A stretch of 64,000 nucleotides of DNA from Rhodeus uyekii (lineage: Eukaryota; Chordata; Actinopteri; Cypriniformes; Acheilognathidae), in NCBI GenBank assembly GCA_037043235.1, contig JAWRVZ010000136.1:1426001-1490000 (forward strand), given 5' to 3'. A model generated the notes under the pieces. That model saw only the letters and a program-made list of their open reading frames with translations, was not told the DNA's origin and did no database searches. The translations under genes and the position numbers were made by a program. Shown here piece after piece: positions 45,806 through 58,485 of this stretch. Positions within the stretch are counted from its first letter, which is position 1. Every line of letters starts with the position of its first letter.

Positions 45806-47935
45806 CTAAGAGAGAATAAAAGAGTGTTCTTCATTCTCTAGCACTATATATTGGTTCTATTGACTCAGTTACTTAACCACAGCCACCGCTTTTCAAGAGT
45901 GAATAATCTATCTATGTCCGTCGAACAAAACATCCATACAGAATAAACTACTTAAAATGCAGTTTTTGTATCAGGTTGTTATGTTGAAACAATAATATAA
46001 TAGTAGAAGGCAAGAAAACCATGAAATACAAGGGAAAATGTACACAAGTGTCTTACATGGCAGAGGCATTGACATTAACATGTATTGACACTGACACAGA
46101 AAAATGTGTAATTGACAATTTGCAGATGCAAACGGGTTAAATATAGTGTTTTTGTTTGTTTTCCTCAAAAATGAAGTTAACCTTGCCTACATGTCACATT
46201 TTTCAGAGCTGTTGAAACACCTGAGTATATTCAGCATGCTTGTTTTTCAAATAAAACCAAATAGTCCACACATAAAATGAAATCAATAGCATCTTGGATG
46301 ACAAATACATATGTTTACTACAACAGCAGATAGAACTTTGAGGAAATAAAGCAATTGTCATGCTCCATTTATCTGTCCTTTAAGCACAATGCCATATAAA
46401 ACCATCACAGAACCACAGTGTAAAATAAGCCAAGGTCAGTGTCATAAAAAACAAGTCCAACGCGTACATTTTTCATGATTACTGGCTGATTTCAGGAAAC
46501 CGAATGAACAAAACTCTATTTAAAAAAGCCACTCTGGATACCTAGAATCCAAATTACATTTCACATAACAACATATTTTTTGCTTAAAGGAATTTGCCAG
46601 AAATGGAGGTTTGTATGTGTCTGAAACATGGACTTTAAAGGACTTCAAAGCTTGACAGACAAAATGGTGGATGACAACAAGTCTTCCATGTGCTCATTGC
46701 AGATTGGGCTGTCACTCGTTTATCTGTTGTAAGCTCAATAGAGTGCAACTGTCATATTCTGGAAGTAAGAACTCCATTCATTTTTTCCAAATTCATTTTG
46801 AACAATCACTTATAGCTTGTTAATCCATGGTATTTGGTCCATGGTATTCCAAGACATCAGCCCACATAAAATAATTATGTTTAACAGCGGAAATCTTGAT
46901 GAAAAACTACATTACCCATGATGCTGTACATAATTACACAAATCAGTCAAAAAAAGCAACGTAAAAGCTACACCCACTCCCATATATATATATATATATA
47001 TATATAATATTTGTAAATTAGTAATTTTATATTTCTCCATAGTTTTTAATTAGATTACTCTGTTTGCAATGCTTCATGAGATTGTAGTTCTTTCCTTACT
47101 AAATCCATTCAGTACAGTCTTGTGCCTGATTCTTAAATACTTTTTTTTGCTTCAAATCAAAGTTTGTAGAGTTGTTGTTCACCTTGTAGCTGATTGTCTC
47201 TTGAACAAATACTTAAAAATAAATCCCTATGGGAAAAATGAACGGGAAAAAGTACTTGCTGCTGAAAAAGTGGGTGGACACTGATTCAACGTATAGACAA
47301 TTTGCAATTTACATTTATGCATTTGGGAGACGCTTTTATCCAAAGCGACTTACATTTCATTCAAGAAACACATTGACATTCTAATCAGTTCTTGCTTTCC
47401 CTGGGAATCGAACCAATGACCTTAGCGTTGCAACACGCTCTACTGTTTGGTTTAGTTTATAACATTTGAAAAGACCAGCCAAAACTGAAAAGTGTCTGAT
47501 GGCTGATTGATGTGATTGACAGTTTGTTTGTGATGATATTCATTTTGCAAACAAAAGCATTTAATTTTTTTTTACCAGATTTCAAAACAGCACAACACAT
47601 TCTGAAAGACCAGAGGGGCAAGACTGGAATCATTTGAATTTGGTTTTGGACTCAAACTAACACAAACACTCCAATAGAGAAAACAACATATAAATGAGGA
47701 CTTTGGATCTCTTTTACAGAAAACTGTATAACACAAAAAAACATCTTTCCGATACCTTCCAGAAGCCTGAGCTCAACCGCAGCGGTGATCTCTGGTCCTG
47801 AAAGTCCTCCTGCTGCTCCCTCATTGAGGCTGTGCACTCCTCATAGAAGTGATGTAAATAAGAGCGCACTCCGAAAACACGACAGCCGGAGTCGACCGCG
47901 TGACCAGACGCACAAACCTCAGAGCAAGAGGCCAT
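45413..47935 (-). CDS. nrsn1: Neurensin (two coding exons)
   Basis: Exon 1 is 47935-47756 and exon 2 is 45805-45413, joined in phase 0 to 190 residues (human neurensin-1 is 195). Neurensins are small vesicle-membrane proteins of neurons, linked to neurite outgrowth. Visible: FGVRSYLHHFYEECTAS at 21-37, a near-invariant family signature; QRSP and SSGFWK before the first membrane segment; segments at about 61-83 and 111-133; IEAFGEGE between them. The C-terminal tail is hydrophilic. IEAFGE and LMAGGILMS point to nrsn1 rather than nrsn2. Its 3' end faces the 3' end of lpcat1. No fault in either exon; intron GT-AG, 1950 bases. Confidence 0.88.
45806..47308. other. nrsn1 intron, first part
   Basis: AT-rich intron with a (TA)n run at about 46982-47007; no gene. 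Confidence 0.45.
47309..47455 (-). mobile_element. tRNA-like SINE with LINE-2 tail in the nrsn1 intron
   Basis: TTACATTTATGCATTTGGGA and GCTTTTATCCAAAGCGACTT are the complement of the LINE-2-type tail; CCCTGGGAATCGAACC is the complement of a tRNA B-box. The tRNA-like head is partly lost at about 47450. A second copy is split at 57452/59810. Confidence 0.7.
47756..47935 (-). CDS. nrsn1: nrsn1 coding exon 1 (residues 1-60)
   Basis: ATG at 47935-47933; ends FWK with AAG followed by GTATCG on the - strand. The donor is acceptable but not optimal. Reading on into the intron gives only VSERCFFVLYSFL and a stop. Confidence 0.88.
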
Positions 47936-50900
47936 CTCTCAGACCTGTGATTACAACCACACATCCAAAAACATTGAAAAAGCAGTGTTTAACCTTCTTA
48001 GCTATTACTTGTCAACAGTTTCGTACATTTTCCTACATGTAACCTTAATTTGTCTGTTTTTGTTAAGTCTTTTCTTCTCCTTTTGATAGTGTCTTAGATT
48101 AAACAAATAAGGCTACAATAGCGCAAACTACTGCAAAAGGTTAAAGTATGAAATCAAAATGCACAATTCTTGTTTTTATGGAACATTGCATTATTTATTA
48201 TAAATGTTTTATCTTTTCTTGATGGACAAAAAATCAAGTCCCGCTCGACAGTTTACAGAAGTGAAAACCACCCACTGATGACTTTCTCTCACCTGTCATC
48301 CACACTCTCAAGAGCATCATTGATAATTTAATTAATTATTTCATGCACACTTCTATTTGCATGCTACAGATCCATAGATTCTGACATTATTAACTAATGA
48401 TACTTTATATTGAAGCGCACACTTAACTACACCCTTACATTTTAGTTAAAATGCATCTAAAACTAAGAGTTTATTTGCTTTATAATTAAGCGTATTCATA
48501 TTCTGAATACTGTAAATGGTTCATTAGCTAAAACCGAATATCAGAATAATGAACACAGAGGCTTAAAAAGAGAATTATGCAAATGATTTCATAAATCATT
48601 TGGAGATTAGTCGTTCATATGCACTGCACTCTTTTTTGTGGTGGCGGGGGCAATTAATACAGCCACAGATTATGTACACATCATTTTTTTTTTTTGGACA
48701 TATAAACATACATATGTTGTAACAATAAAATATATATAAAAAATTTAATACTCGTTAAATACTCGCCATAAATCAAGTTGGAATAAGGGGGTAACCATAG
48801 CAACAACAGCAGACCGCAAAGATCATTATCAGACAATTAAAGCAGAGAACATAAAATCATTATTCTATTATAAAGTTCACATATCACATAACCTTGAAAA
48901 GTCTAATATGAGTAAACTTTGACAGACCGCACGAGCGGCACGTAGTTACTAATTCCACAAATCGACTCCATTATTTGTGTAGCTATTATTGCACACTAGC
49001 TAACCGGTTTGTGCATTCAGTGAATCTAAGCATATTATAGACGTTTACATTATGCCATCTATGACTCAACCCACTATTGCGTGTTTATGACAATAATTTT
49101 GCAGCAAATATCAATCACACAAAGCAACTCTGCTCCCGTGACATTCAGAACACTCGATATATTTCTTATCTATATCTTCACGATCAAACCCAGTGTCTTA
49201 TAAGCAAACGTTTATGCAAATGAGGCTGTACAGAACACTGCGATTAAATCAAGCAGATCCAAAGAAGCTGAAATACTGGGAGACAGACAGCAATAAACAT
49301 GTCAATAAACGCCAAGTCAATAAAGAGAATTTAACGAGTCAGCGTAATTATATCAATCACAATGGCAACAATGCATTAAAATGCCACAGGCATCGGATAT
49401 TGCTCATACGTCGCTATTAAAACTCATTTAAATGACATGACTCGTATAGTCTATGATATGGCGCTTGCCAAGCGAAATGAGATTCTATAACCTCTATGTG
49501 CAAATGTATCGTTATTTTAAAATATAAAATAGGTTAAAAAACAATTTGACTACTACCGAATGTTCAGTAATCGATCCTTGTTGCTTGTTTTCGTGTCTTC
49601 ATCAGCCAAAGTTTTCATTTGCTGGAGCGCACGCAATGCGCATGCGCCTTCTGATCTTCACAGCATTTACACACTATCTTTCCGTTTTATTTACAATTGC
49701 GAAGAATCTACGTAAATAACATGATGATGATGATACTTCAATACTTGATGAAGTCACCTTTTAGATAGATGCCTCTCAACCTGCACAACTACAGAGGACA
49801 ATATTTGTCCATTTCAAGATGAACTCCAGGCAACTGCAATGTTTTTCAATCATATCATACATAGAACATACAAATCAGAGTTCTAGACGCTTCCAAATTA
49901 ATTTAGTGAATGTTTTCCTTAGTATATTTAAAAAGGATTTTTGCCACCAATCATTAATCTATGGTTAATCGGTGTTTGATTATATTGTATAATGATAAAT
50001 CTTTAGATAGCTGAAATCATATAAGCTATACTGTGTGGTTTCAATATCCTGTAGATATTACTTTTTCAACCCCTTCAACCTCTTTTTCAAACCTCAAGAT
50101 CATTATATTTTCATATAAAATGACCCCACTTGATAAAATTTGAACTAAATTACATTTTACTAAATTGTTTGTTTGGTGATTCAATCTTTCACTTGGCAAA
50201 GTATAAATGTTTTTTTTTAAACATTTTTTTTAAAAACACAAAGTATAAGTGTGTTTTTCAGAATGCAAACGCAGTGTATAGTATAGTGTGGTGAATTTAA
50301 TGTGAATTACAGGATATGCCACTAATACAAATACGCATTAAAAGTAATTTAAGCCTGGTGCTATGAATAATTAGGAAAATAAAATTGCTTTTTGCTCCTT
50401 GCTTTCAACTTTGAGAATTATATAGAGAAAAAAGAGATGTGATAAAAATTCCTCAAGTTTTAAGTGCTCTCAGAGCATTTGTTAGCAACGTTGCAACACC
50501 ATGAGCCATGTTCAAGGTTGTGCATCTATTATGAGGCTCTGAATGATGAAAATTACATTTTTTTTGTAGAAATTCCACAAACTCATCAAGTAGTTCTATG
50601 CCTGCACATTACGGCTAACCTTTGGATGTGTTTTGTGGTTATGAATGCTTGGAAAATTGGATGTCCTCACATGATAGGTTACGTTCACGTTAACACACTC
50701 TTCCTTCTTCAGTCAATAAGTGTTATTTCCATGGCTACACGAGCAAATAAAAAGAGGCATTCAGTACCTTAAAAAGGGCCTGCATGCAGAAAGAAACATT
50801 TTCCATGTGGATTTTTTTACAAGTGTAACAAAAAGTCAATAAAAAAGAAAAAGAAAAATATGCCTTTGTACCATTCACACAATTCAAGGACTTACCAAGC

Positions 50901-53190
50901 ATTGCTCCTTGTTTGTCTTGTTGTACAATGTAAATGATTGGCTATAAAATACAACAGCTTATACAAAAGGGTGGAGAAAAACAGAATTGTGCCAGAATTT
51001 CCATGGCACATGGAGAGATAGTTAAACCTGTCCATGGTGCTGAAGCTCCAGAATGACAGCTGTCTATTCATTCTCACTAATAAACTAGATTTACATTTTG
51101 GAACTTAAATTCTTTTCACTAGATGCGTTGATGAAGAAAGAACACAATGCAGTTATTTTGCAGTCTTTCTTCACCAACTGCCTCATACCTTTTTCCATAA
51201 ACATAGGATGTGAATATTTAAAGTGCGGGGGCGAGCGGCAGTCCTAGAGCGAGCAGATAATGTGCTCATTATGTCGGTGAAGCGGCGAAGCATAAACGCT
51301 ATCAATGGCAATGCCATCGTTTCCCTCTCACCCGTGATATACGATGCGCTAACACGGCTGGCGTCGTGTGGAGAAGCCAACGGAGTTCAAAAAGTCAAGA
51401 GACGCGTCTCCTGATGTAGCGGGACCCAGACGGTTCGTCTGCGTGCCAAAATGGAGATGTTACATCATCTTAATGGTCAAACAATGGGGCGTTGCAATGA
51501 ATAAAACATGTCATCTCAACCTAAGCCTAGCCTATTTCACGAGGGCTGAGGTAAACCCCACGTCCGAATATGCAATAGTATGCAAAAGCTATATGTCAAA
51601 TAGATGTCAGAATACGAAGTGGTCATGATACAGTTAGTGAACAGTCCTGTGTGCAACCAGAGGAAATTTTGTCATTATATGAGGCAACTGGAGCTGAGAA
51701 GCCATTAGAATTTAGAAGTTAAAATACAAGAGGTCTTTTTTTCAGTGTAAGAGCCACAGTAGGCCACAAAAAATAAAGATTTTATATAATAAAAATGATC
51801 AGGGATGTCAAAGTATTAACCTAAGATATTAATTAAATATGTGTACTGTGATAATTCATTCTACTTTCTGAAGTCTGGTCAGAAATTATTATGATAACAA
51901 TAATTGTGATTGTCTATCTAGAATATAACCGAAATGTAGTTTGCATTTGTGTTGTATATCTTACTATAAAGTTTCTATTCATCACAGTGGCTTTTGTCTT
52001 GCTCCCTGTGGCACTATACAATATAAAACTGCTTTGGAACAGTATTTATTATGTAAATCGGTATGCAAATGTGTTTTAAAAAAACGTGTCTTCAGGGTTA
52101 CATTACTGTAACAGCAGACTGATAAAAAGATACACTGCTAACTCCACACAAAGTAATATTTTAATTATTATTTATTTAGCCTTTTGTATAACAAAAAAAA
52201 CCTTCATTTTGTAAACTTCTTTCTAATATTATTATTTGTCTCACTGTAAATAAATATTTGCACAGCATATGAAAATATATATCTGTCATTGTATTTCAGG
52301 AGGGGGGTCTATCACAACGGAAACATCATATCTGGGGGCCCTTTGCAGTAAGAATAAAGAAATATAGAAATAAACAAGAGGTAACAAAAAGCTTGAATTG
52401 GTTAAATTGTAACACCTCCCAAGGGAATTATTTGTGTGGTTATTGGTAGTATGTCATAAGGTCAAAAAACACATGGTCCAAAGGTCAATCCCACAGTTGC
52501 AGAAGAAGTTCATTTAATTCTGTACATAATCTGTACTTTGGTACCTTGGACGATCTCTACAATCTGTTTTGTGTTGTCAAAGTTTGGTCTGCACATTCAG
52601 TTTTTACCATAAATAAATAAGTAGGAAAAACAGTATGATTCAAGCTTATTGCCAAGATAATGTGTTTTCTTTCAGTCTTGGGAGTTTATATTCACTAATC
52701 CTTCACTATTCTTGTCATCTCTGGTTACATAAGGATATTGTTTTCTCTCTTTTTCTGTCTCTCTTCCAGACACTGTGGCCTACATTTCATACATGTACAT
52801 TTTTGTCTGAGAGAAACTGTTTATACAATGAAAGTCCCAAATCGACTGAACGCTAGATGGCGGTATAATCCCAGACAGCTCATGACAGAGCGGCTCTAGT
52901 CTTTGTTTTGTCCACGAGACACACACTAGAAATGCCTGCTGGTGCAGTGTTATATTTTGGACAATTGCAGACACGTTTCTTGTGGAATGTACAGTATGTG
53001 AACAAGTGCTGTTTGGTTTTTTTGTTTGTTACACTACTAAAAACATTCCTCCTAGTTTTCCAGGACTATTTTAACTCCTAAAACAGTCTTCTTAGACATG
53101 ATTTGACATTACAGTCAAACGTTTGCAGTGCCACATTAACAGTCCAGATGCATCAAAAATCCCTTCACCAATAAAGGGCACATTTATAGG
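47936..53190. other. Region upstream of nrsn1
   Basis: Mostly AT-rich DNA. A perfect GCGCATGCGC-type site at about 49634-49648 resembles an NRF-1 site and could belong to a distal nrsn1 promoter with a non-coding first exon; this is inference. A GC-richer block at 51215-51445 has open frames on both strands but no recognised product. Confidence 0.35.
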
Positions 53191-53192
53191 TT

Positions 53193-53560
53193 TCAATCCA
53201 CAGAGGTAAACATGTCATACATGCCTATGAATTCAGTGTTGGCACGGCGGAAGGCTTGCATCTTCTGTACAGCCCTGCCCGTACCCCCTGCCATCTGTCC
53301 CAGTGTCCTACACACGCTGCTCGCTCTGCACACAGCCCCAGGGCAGGCGCGGGGGGTGCTGCGGCACAGCAGCCCCGACATCTGCTGCTTCCGTGGGCTG
53401 AGAGGATACGGAGGCCCCTAGGGTCCCGGGGAACAGCAGCAGAGGCCGAGCAGCCACACTGTCCTGCAGGGTACTATTGTGTCTCCACCACATCATGATG
53501 GTGTCAGCGATCGCCTGTTCATGCTCCTCTGGGTGGAAGGCGTTTTGTGCCATTTGCCTT
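53193..53560 (-). other. GC-rich coding-like segment, unidentified
   Basis: On the - strand, a frame from ATG 53553 (MAQNAFHPEEHEQAIADTIM) runs 81 codons. A second frame, offset by one base, continues to a stop at 53193 (MQAFRRANTEFIGMYDMFTS). A good acceptor (CTTACAG) lies at about 53575. It could be the last exon of an unrecognised gene entering from the right, or a decayed retrocopy with one frameshift. I do not recognise the family. Confidence 0.35.
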
Positions 53561-55060
53561 GGTCGTTAGGCTGTAAGGTCAATATGACCTGAATTAATAT
53601 TAAAATTTTGTCTGACAATTAGCATACAGATGCAATGTTGGGGTTCGGAAATGCAATACAGATGCAATGTCGTGGTTGGAAATTAACGGGGGACCAAAAT
53701 GCTTCCCAAATTCAAGACAAGGGGCTAAAATCCCCCTGCACAATTAAACTAAAGCCACCTTTATTTCTATAGCGCTTTACACAGTACCGATTGTTTTAAC
53801 CCTTGAGAGACTTTCCCAGGTCTTTATCAACCTGGGACATCATTCACTGCCCTCCCCCTCATATACATTTTTCTATTAAGTTAGACATCAACCTTCTTAG
53901 TAATCCCCAATCTATTAATTATCAATAATATCACAAAAATAAAGAATCTTTATCTTCGTTCCAATAAAGAAATTTATTTTGTAAAATGCTAGTGACCCAA
54001 GGTATGTAATGGTGTATGTATATTCATTTTTCTGCATTCACCTTTATTCCCTAAGGTGGTAATATCTGATACACAATGATTATGCAATGTTTCACTCATA
54101 ATTTCTGCAGATATAAAACAAATATATACATAAGTATCATTAGCAAAACTTTGAAAGGCTCAGCAATTTACGGCAGAGCAGCGATTTATTAGTGTGTCTG
54201 TCATCTGGTGGATCTGGTGAAGAAGCTGCCAGTGATGCAAATATTGATTTTGAAGACATTGTAAACTAAAGTATATTGAGATTACGAATGAACTGGGGAA
54301 ATGAACTCTGATGATGAAAGTGATGATGGTAAAAAGTGAAAATAAAATAAAATGAATATGTAATAATGACTGGTGAAACATACAAAATCATTAATGCAAA
54401 CTTAAATATGAGACAAATCAAATTCTCCTGTAAAGCAGCTTTAATGATGATTCAGATCAGTTCAGTATTGCATGAAATTTCTTGCTGACCTGAGCAATAT
54501 TACCAAGTCACAAACATTTCTGTTGAGTTTATAAATGTAATGGCCAATCAGAAGCGTGTTGATTAGTCATCACTGAAAACTCTGGCAAATCCTGTCATGA
54601 TAAACAACAAATCGCAGATATGATGTAAATAAGACATACATTTTGCCTTATAGACATCTTCAGTGATTAGAACGGGAGTTCTTGTAAGACTGCATAACTC
54701 ACACTAGACTTAGAAGTCATAGACCTCCTCGGTTACGGATTATAATTCATTCCTAGTTTGAATAAAGCCCCCTTCATCCCAAGGACGATAACTATAATAA
54801 TAGTGACCCTAGTTTTTTGCTTTTTTTTGCACTTTGCTGTTTCTTTTCACAACCGAACACTTGTGATTTGTCATTAGGCCTAAGAATTCTTGCGGGAAAT
54901 GCTATTCTTTTGTGGTATGTACAAGAAGTTCTTAAAAAGATGCAGCATTGAGAAAGAATACCCATTTGTGATGAGCCTACCTATGAATAATGAATATTAG
55001 AAGTACTTTGATACTCTAACAGTGTAAAAGGAAAAGAATCAAACTCTCAAGGTCTTGTTT
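53561..55060. other. Intergenic stretch with short-repeat fragments
   Basis: Fragments of the TATAGCGCTTTAC cyprinid repeat near 53755-53800 and 54430-54470; the rest is AT-rich and unassigned. Confidence 0.4.
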
Positions 55061-55079
55061 TTCTTCCTAGACACTGTGC

Positions 55080-55500
55080 TGGAAGCCAGGGCATCACTCT
55101 CTCTTCCTCTCCATCTCCCTCTCTCGCTCTCTCTCCCTCCCCGTGTCTCCCTTTTTCATTCTTTTCCCTGAGAAGCAGGGTGCACGGCATAGCATCCTCT
55201 TTTATCTCAGGAGCAATCAATAATGTATGGGACTCCCGGGCTCTCTATGGAGAGGAGCTCCAGCGTTGCTGCCGCCCTGCCGTACCACTCGGCACTGACA
55301 GCCCCACTCAGCACCCTGTCTGCCAACCCCGGCCCGGGCCTCCAATTAAACACTGTACTTAGAGAATCCGGCAGCTCGTGTAAAGCGGAGCACGCCTTGG
55401 AGAAGACCCCCCCTCCATCTCCCCCCAACCTCTGGAGACCCCCTAACCTACTCGCCCACACTGTATTGATCTTCACGCAGATGTAAAAGACTATTGAGGT
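55080..55500. other. GC-rich patch, open on both strands
   Basis: After a CT-rich run at 55098-55150, about 300 bases of high GC carry open frames on the + strand (MYGTPGLSMERSSSVAAALP from 55223) and on the - strand (55506-55207). No family recognised. A conserved regulatory element or an exon are both possible. Confidence 0.3.
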
Positions 55501-56280
55501 CATCATTCATTTTTTATCATTCCCAAGAAAAATGTCAAAACATGTGGCAAAAAAAACATCTTTGTGTCAGACGTAATGGGCTCGGCTGCAACAGCGTGGG
55601 ATGCTGGTATACGAGGCCTTGTCAAAGTAGCGGAAACTTAAAATGCAGCAAAATCTAGTTTGGTTCTTGACCCTGTAAGTCCAAATTTAGGGTCATTAAG
55701 CTCAGTAATTCTTTTCTATAAGAGTCTGTTGAAACAATCTGTATTGTAGAAAGAGCTTTATAAATAAATGTGACTTGACTTAACTTGACAACAAAGATGA
55801 ATTCACCACAAGGTTAAGTTGGTCATTCTGCAGATGTGGTATGGATGAGTGTGCTTCAGCAGATGTAGGCTTCAGCAGCTCTCTGTTGAGGCCCAGACTC
55901 TGTTGTGGTCACCACATCAGCCGCTGTGAGCCGGTAATGACAAACACTGATGCTGCTGAATGCATCAGCCTGTAATAAAACATTCAGAGAGTCCCACTGC
56001 GCTGCAGGCCTACTGACCAGGGCTAATTGGAGGTGCTTATTCAAGGCACTTTCCCACCGATAAATATTTAAATGCACTTAAACTTCCACCTGATGAGGTC
56101 TTCATACGCAATGGACTGCAACAATTATTATACAATTAAAAGAAATTTCAAGTCAAAATATATAAACACCCCTAAAACAAGATAAATTTACTTGCATAAT
56201 AATAATACAAATCCAATTAGGTAGATTGGGAGGTGGAAGATAAATTCAAGATATATTCTTTACATAAGGTTCCTTATCAG
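55501..56280. other. Intergenic stretch
   Basis: One tail of the common cyprinid repeat at about 55740-55785 (AAAGAGCTTTATAAATAAAT). Otherwise nothing recognised. Confidence 0.4.
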
Positions 56281-56640
56281 TCAGTCACGTTCGACGTGGG
56301 ATCTCAAATTGGGATCACTCTTAAGTGACAATGCACATTGGTGTGCAAGATTTTGGGTCTGCGGGTCTTCATCCTTTGAGGACACTATCCCACCAACATC
56401 TAAACTTCTGCCAGAGCTCCGAATGATATGCTGGGACCTCCATGAGAAGGAGCAGCAAAACTCCATACCTTGAAGGCCAGACACATGAAGCAGTGATCGT
56501 CACTGTCAAACGGGGCCAGGTAACGGCCGCATCCAGAAACACATGGGTGGAAGGACATCTTTAAAAAGACGCGGTGTTTGGGTGCTGAAGCACACAGGGG
56601 AAAGTTGCAGCACAACTGAACAAGATTGAGCCTGAAGTTG
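56281..56640 (-). pseudogene. DIRS-type gag-like fragment, inverted
   Basis: The - strand frame 56615-56400 carries CVSGCGRYLAPFDSDDHCFM and then CLAFK, the cysteine/histidine block found near the N-terminal end of fish DIRS-type ORF1 products. A second overlapping frame continues from it. It faces away from the reverse-transcriptase fragment to its right. Confidence 0.6.
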
Positions 56641-56801
56641 TATATGTGAGAGAAACAATGCTCTCTCCGCAGCAGGAAGCAGCAACCACCACTGAATCGG
56701 GGTGACCCACTGAAGAGGCTTCCTCACGACTCGTAAGCACACTCGTCGGTGATACGTGCAGCTCAGAAGAGGAATCACTAGGCTCTGAATCAAAAGGCTA
56801 A

Positions 56802-57390
56802 ATGTGCAATTGCACACACTCTTCCCAGACTGCCCCCCTCTGTTTCATTCGGACCATCAGACTTGACTATGCCATTCCATTTGCCCGGCGTCACCCCAAA
56901 TTCAGAGGCATTCGGTTCACCTCTGTGGTGGACAAGGATGCTCCTGTCCTGTGGGAGGAAATCGCAGTCCTACTGGCGAAGTATGCAATAGAGCCAGTCC
57001 CTCTAGCCAATATGAAGTCAGAGTTCTACAGCCCCTACTTCATTGTACCCAAGAAAAGCGTTGGGTTACGACCTATCTTGAAACTGTTTTGAATCGGGTC
57101 CTTCACAAGTCCCACTCAAAATGTTCACATAGAAAACCATTTTTGAATGCATCCGTCCCCAAGATTGGTTTGCAGCAATTGACCTGAAGGACATATACTT
57201 TCATGTCTCGATTCTCCCTTGCTTTGCGCTCAAGGGATGGGCATACCACTACACGGTCCACCCCTTTGTGCTGTCACTGACAACCACCGTCTTTACGAAG
57301 GTCGTGGAGGCAGCCCTTGTTCCCATGAGGGAACAAGGTGTTCACATCCTCAACTATCTCAATGACTGGCTCATTTTCTCAAACTTGTTA
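56802..57390 (+). pseudogene. DIRS-type reverse transcriptase, broken
   Basis: FARRHPKFRGIRFTSV, EEIAVLLAKYAIEPVP and FYSPYFIVPKK lie in one frame to about 57090. After a frameshift come DWFAAIDLKD (motif A Asp present), FTKVVEAALVPMREQGVHIL and YLNDWLIFS. The first Asp of the catalytic YxDD is Asn here (codon 57361-57363). The frame is broken more than once and stops matching near 57390. RNase H, methylase and recombinase parts are not present. Confidence 0.8.
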
Positions 57391-57451
57391 ACAATGGTTA
57401 ATAAATGCTGTAAAAACATTTATTGTTGTAGTTAATGAATTAAATGACTTA

Positions 57452-57565
57452 CATTTTACATTCATGCATTTGGCATACACTTGTATCCAAAGTGACTTAC
57501 ATTGCATTCAAGGAACACATTGAATTGGTTCTTGCTTTCCCTGGAATTGAATTCATGACCTTGGC
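57452..57565 (-). mobile_element. tRNA-like SINE, one half, split by the LTR element
   Basis: Complement of the LINE-2-type tail (CATTCATGCATTTGGCATAC) and of a B-box-like region (CTGGAATTGAATTCATGACC), ending TTGGC where the LTR element begins. Confidence 0.7.
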
Positions 57566-57899
57566 TGTTGCGGCTGGTGGTGCGGTGTGCGATGCCGAGG
57601 AACGAGGAGAAAGAGCACTGCATCAAACTTAGGTTTATTCCTCCAAAAACATAAACAAAAGACTCTTTAACAACCAAAATGGCACGCATGTGCAAAACCG
57701 GGGAAACTGGGAACGCGGATCATCCACACAGAAGCTAGGCCCAAACAGTTACAACAAACCACGATTACACAGGGAAACAGAAGGGTATTTAACAAGAACA
57801 CACATTAGGAACACCTGCAGGACTAGACAAGGTAATTGATAAACATAACAGGTGATGCGGATTAAAAGGGACCCGGAGGTGGAACATGAGACTGTGACA
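57566..57899 (-). repeat. 3' LTR (left copy)
   Basis: 334 bases. AATAAA on the - strand at 57639-57634 can serve as poly(A) signal, in line with - strand transcription. Confidence 0.9.
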
Positions 57900-58110
57900 T
57901 AACGCCCCCTCCCAAAAGGCGTGACCTCACGCCGTGATAGTTACACCTTAGGGAGGGAAGGGAGGGGGAACAGGCGGAGGACAAAGTAGACATAGCATCA
58001 AAACATGGGTGGGAGGGTGGGCACCCTGGAGACCGGGGTTACACTGAGTCATGGAGGTCTCCAGGGTGGTACCGGGGTCATGGGGACCCAGGGAGGTGCA
58101 GTAGTCCAGG

Positions 58111-58485
58111 GCGGCGCCGGGGGAACAGGGCGCCGGGGTGTCAGAGTAGTCTAGGGCGGCGCCGGGGGAACAGGGCGCCGGGGTGTCAGAGTAGTCCAGG
58201 GCGGCGCCGGGGGAACAGGGCACCAGGGTGTCAGAGTAGTCCAGGGCGGCGCCGGGGGAACAGGGCGCCGGGGTGTCAGAGTAGTCTAGGGCGGCGCCGG
58301 GGGAACAGGGCGCCGGGGTGTCAGAGTAGTCCAGGGCGGCGCCGGGGGAACAGGGCGCCGGGGTGTCAGAGTAGTCCAGGGCGGCGCCGGGGGAACAGGG
58401 CGCCGGGGTGTCAGAGTAGTCCAGGGCGGCGCCGGGGGAACAGGGCGCCGGGGTGTCAGAGTAGTCCAGGGCGGCGCCGGGGGAA
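58111..58485 (-). repeat. 45-bp minisatellite, about 8.3 units
   Basis: Units start at 58111, 58156, 58201, 58246, 58291, 58336, 58381, 58426 and 58471, exactly 45 apart, each beginning GCGGCGCCGGGGGAACAGGG. Two units carry TCTAGG in place of TCCAGG, which on the - strand turns a Trp codon into TAG. One unit has CACCAGG for CGCCGGG. Confidence 0.95.

Noticed and set aside
57948..58223. 91-codon - strand frame with APCSPGAALDYSDTP repeats
   Set aside because: Same 45-bp array read in another frame beyond the TAG; no independent start or context.
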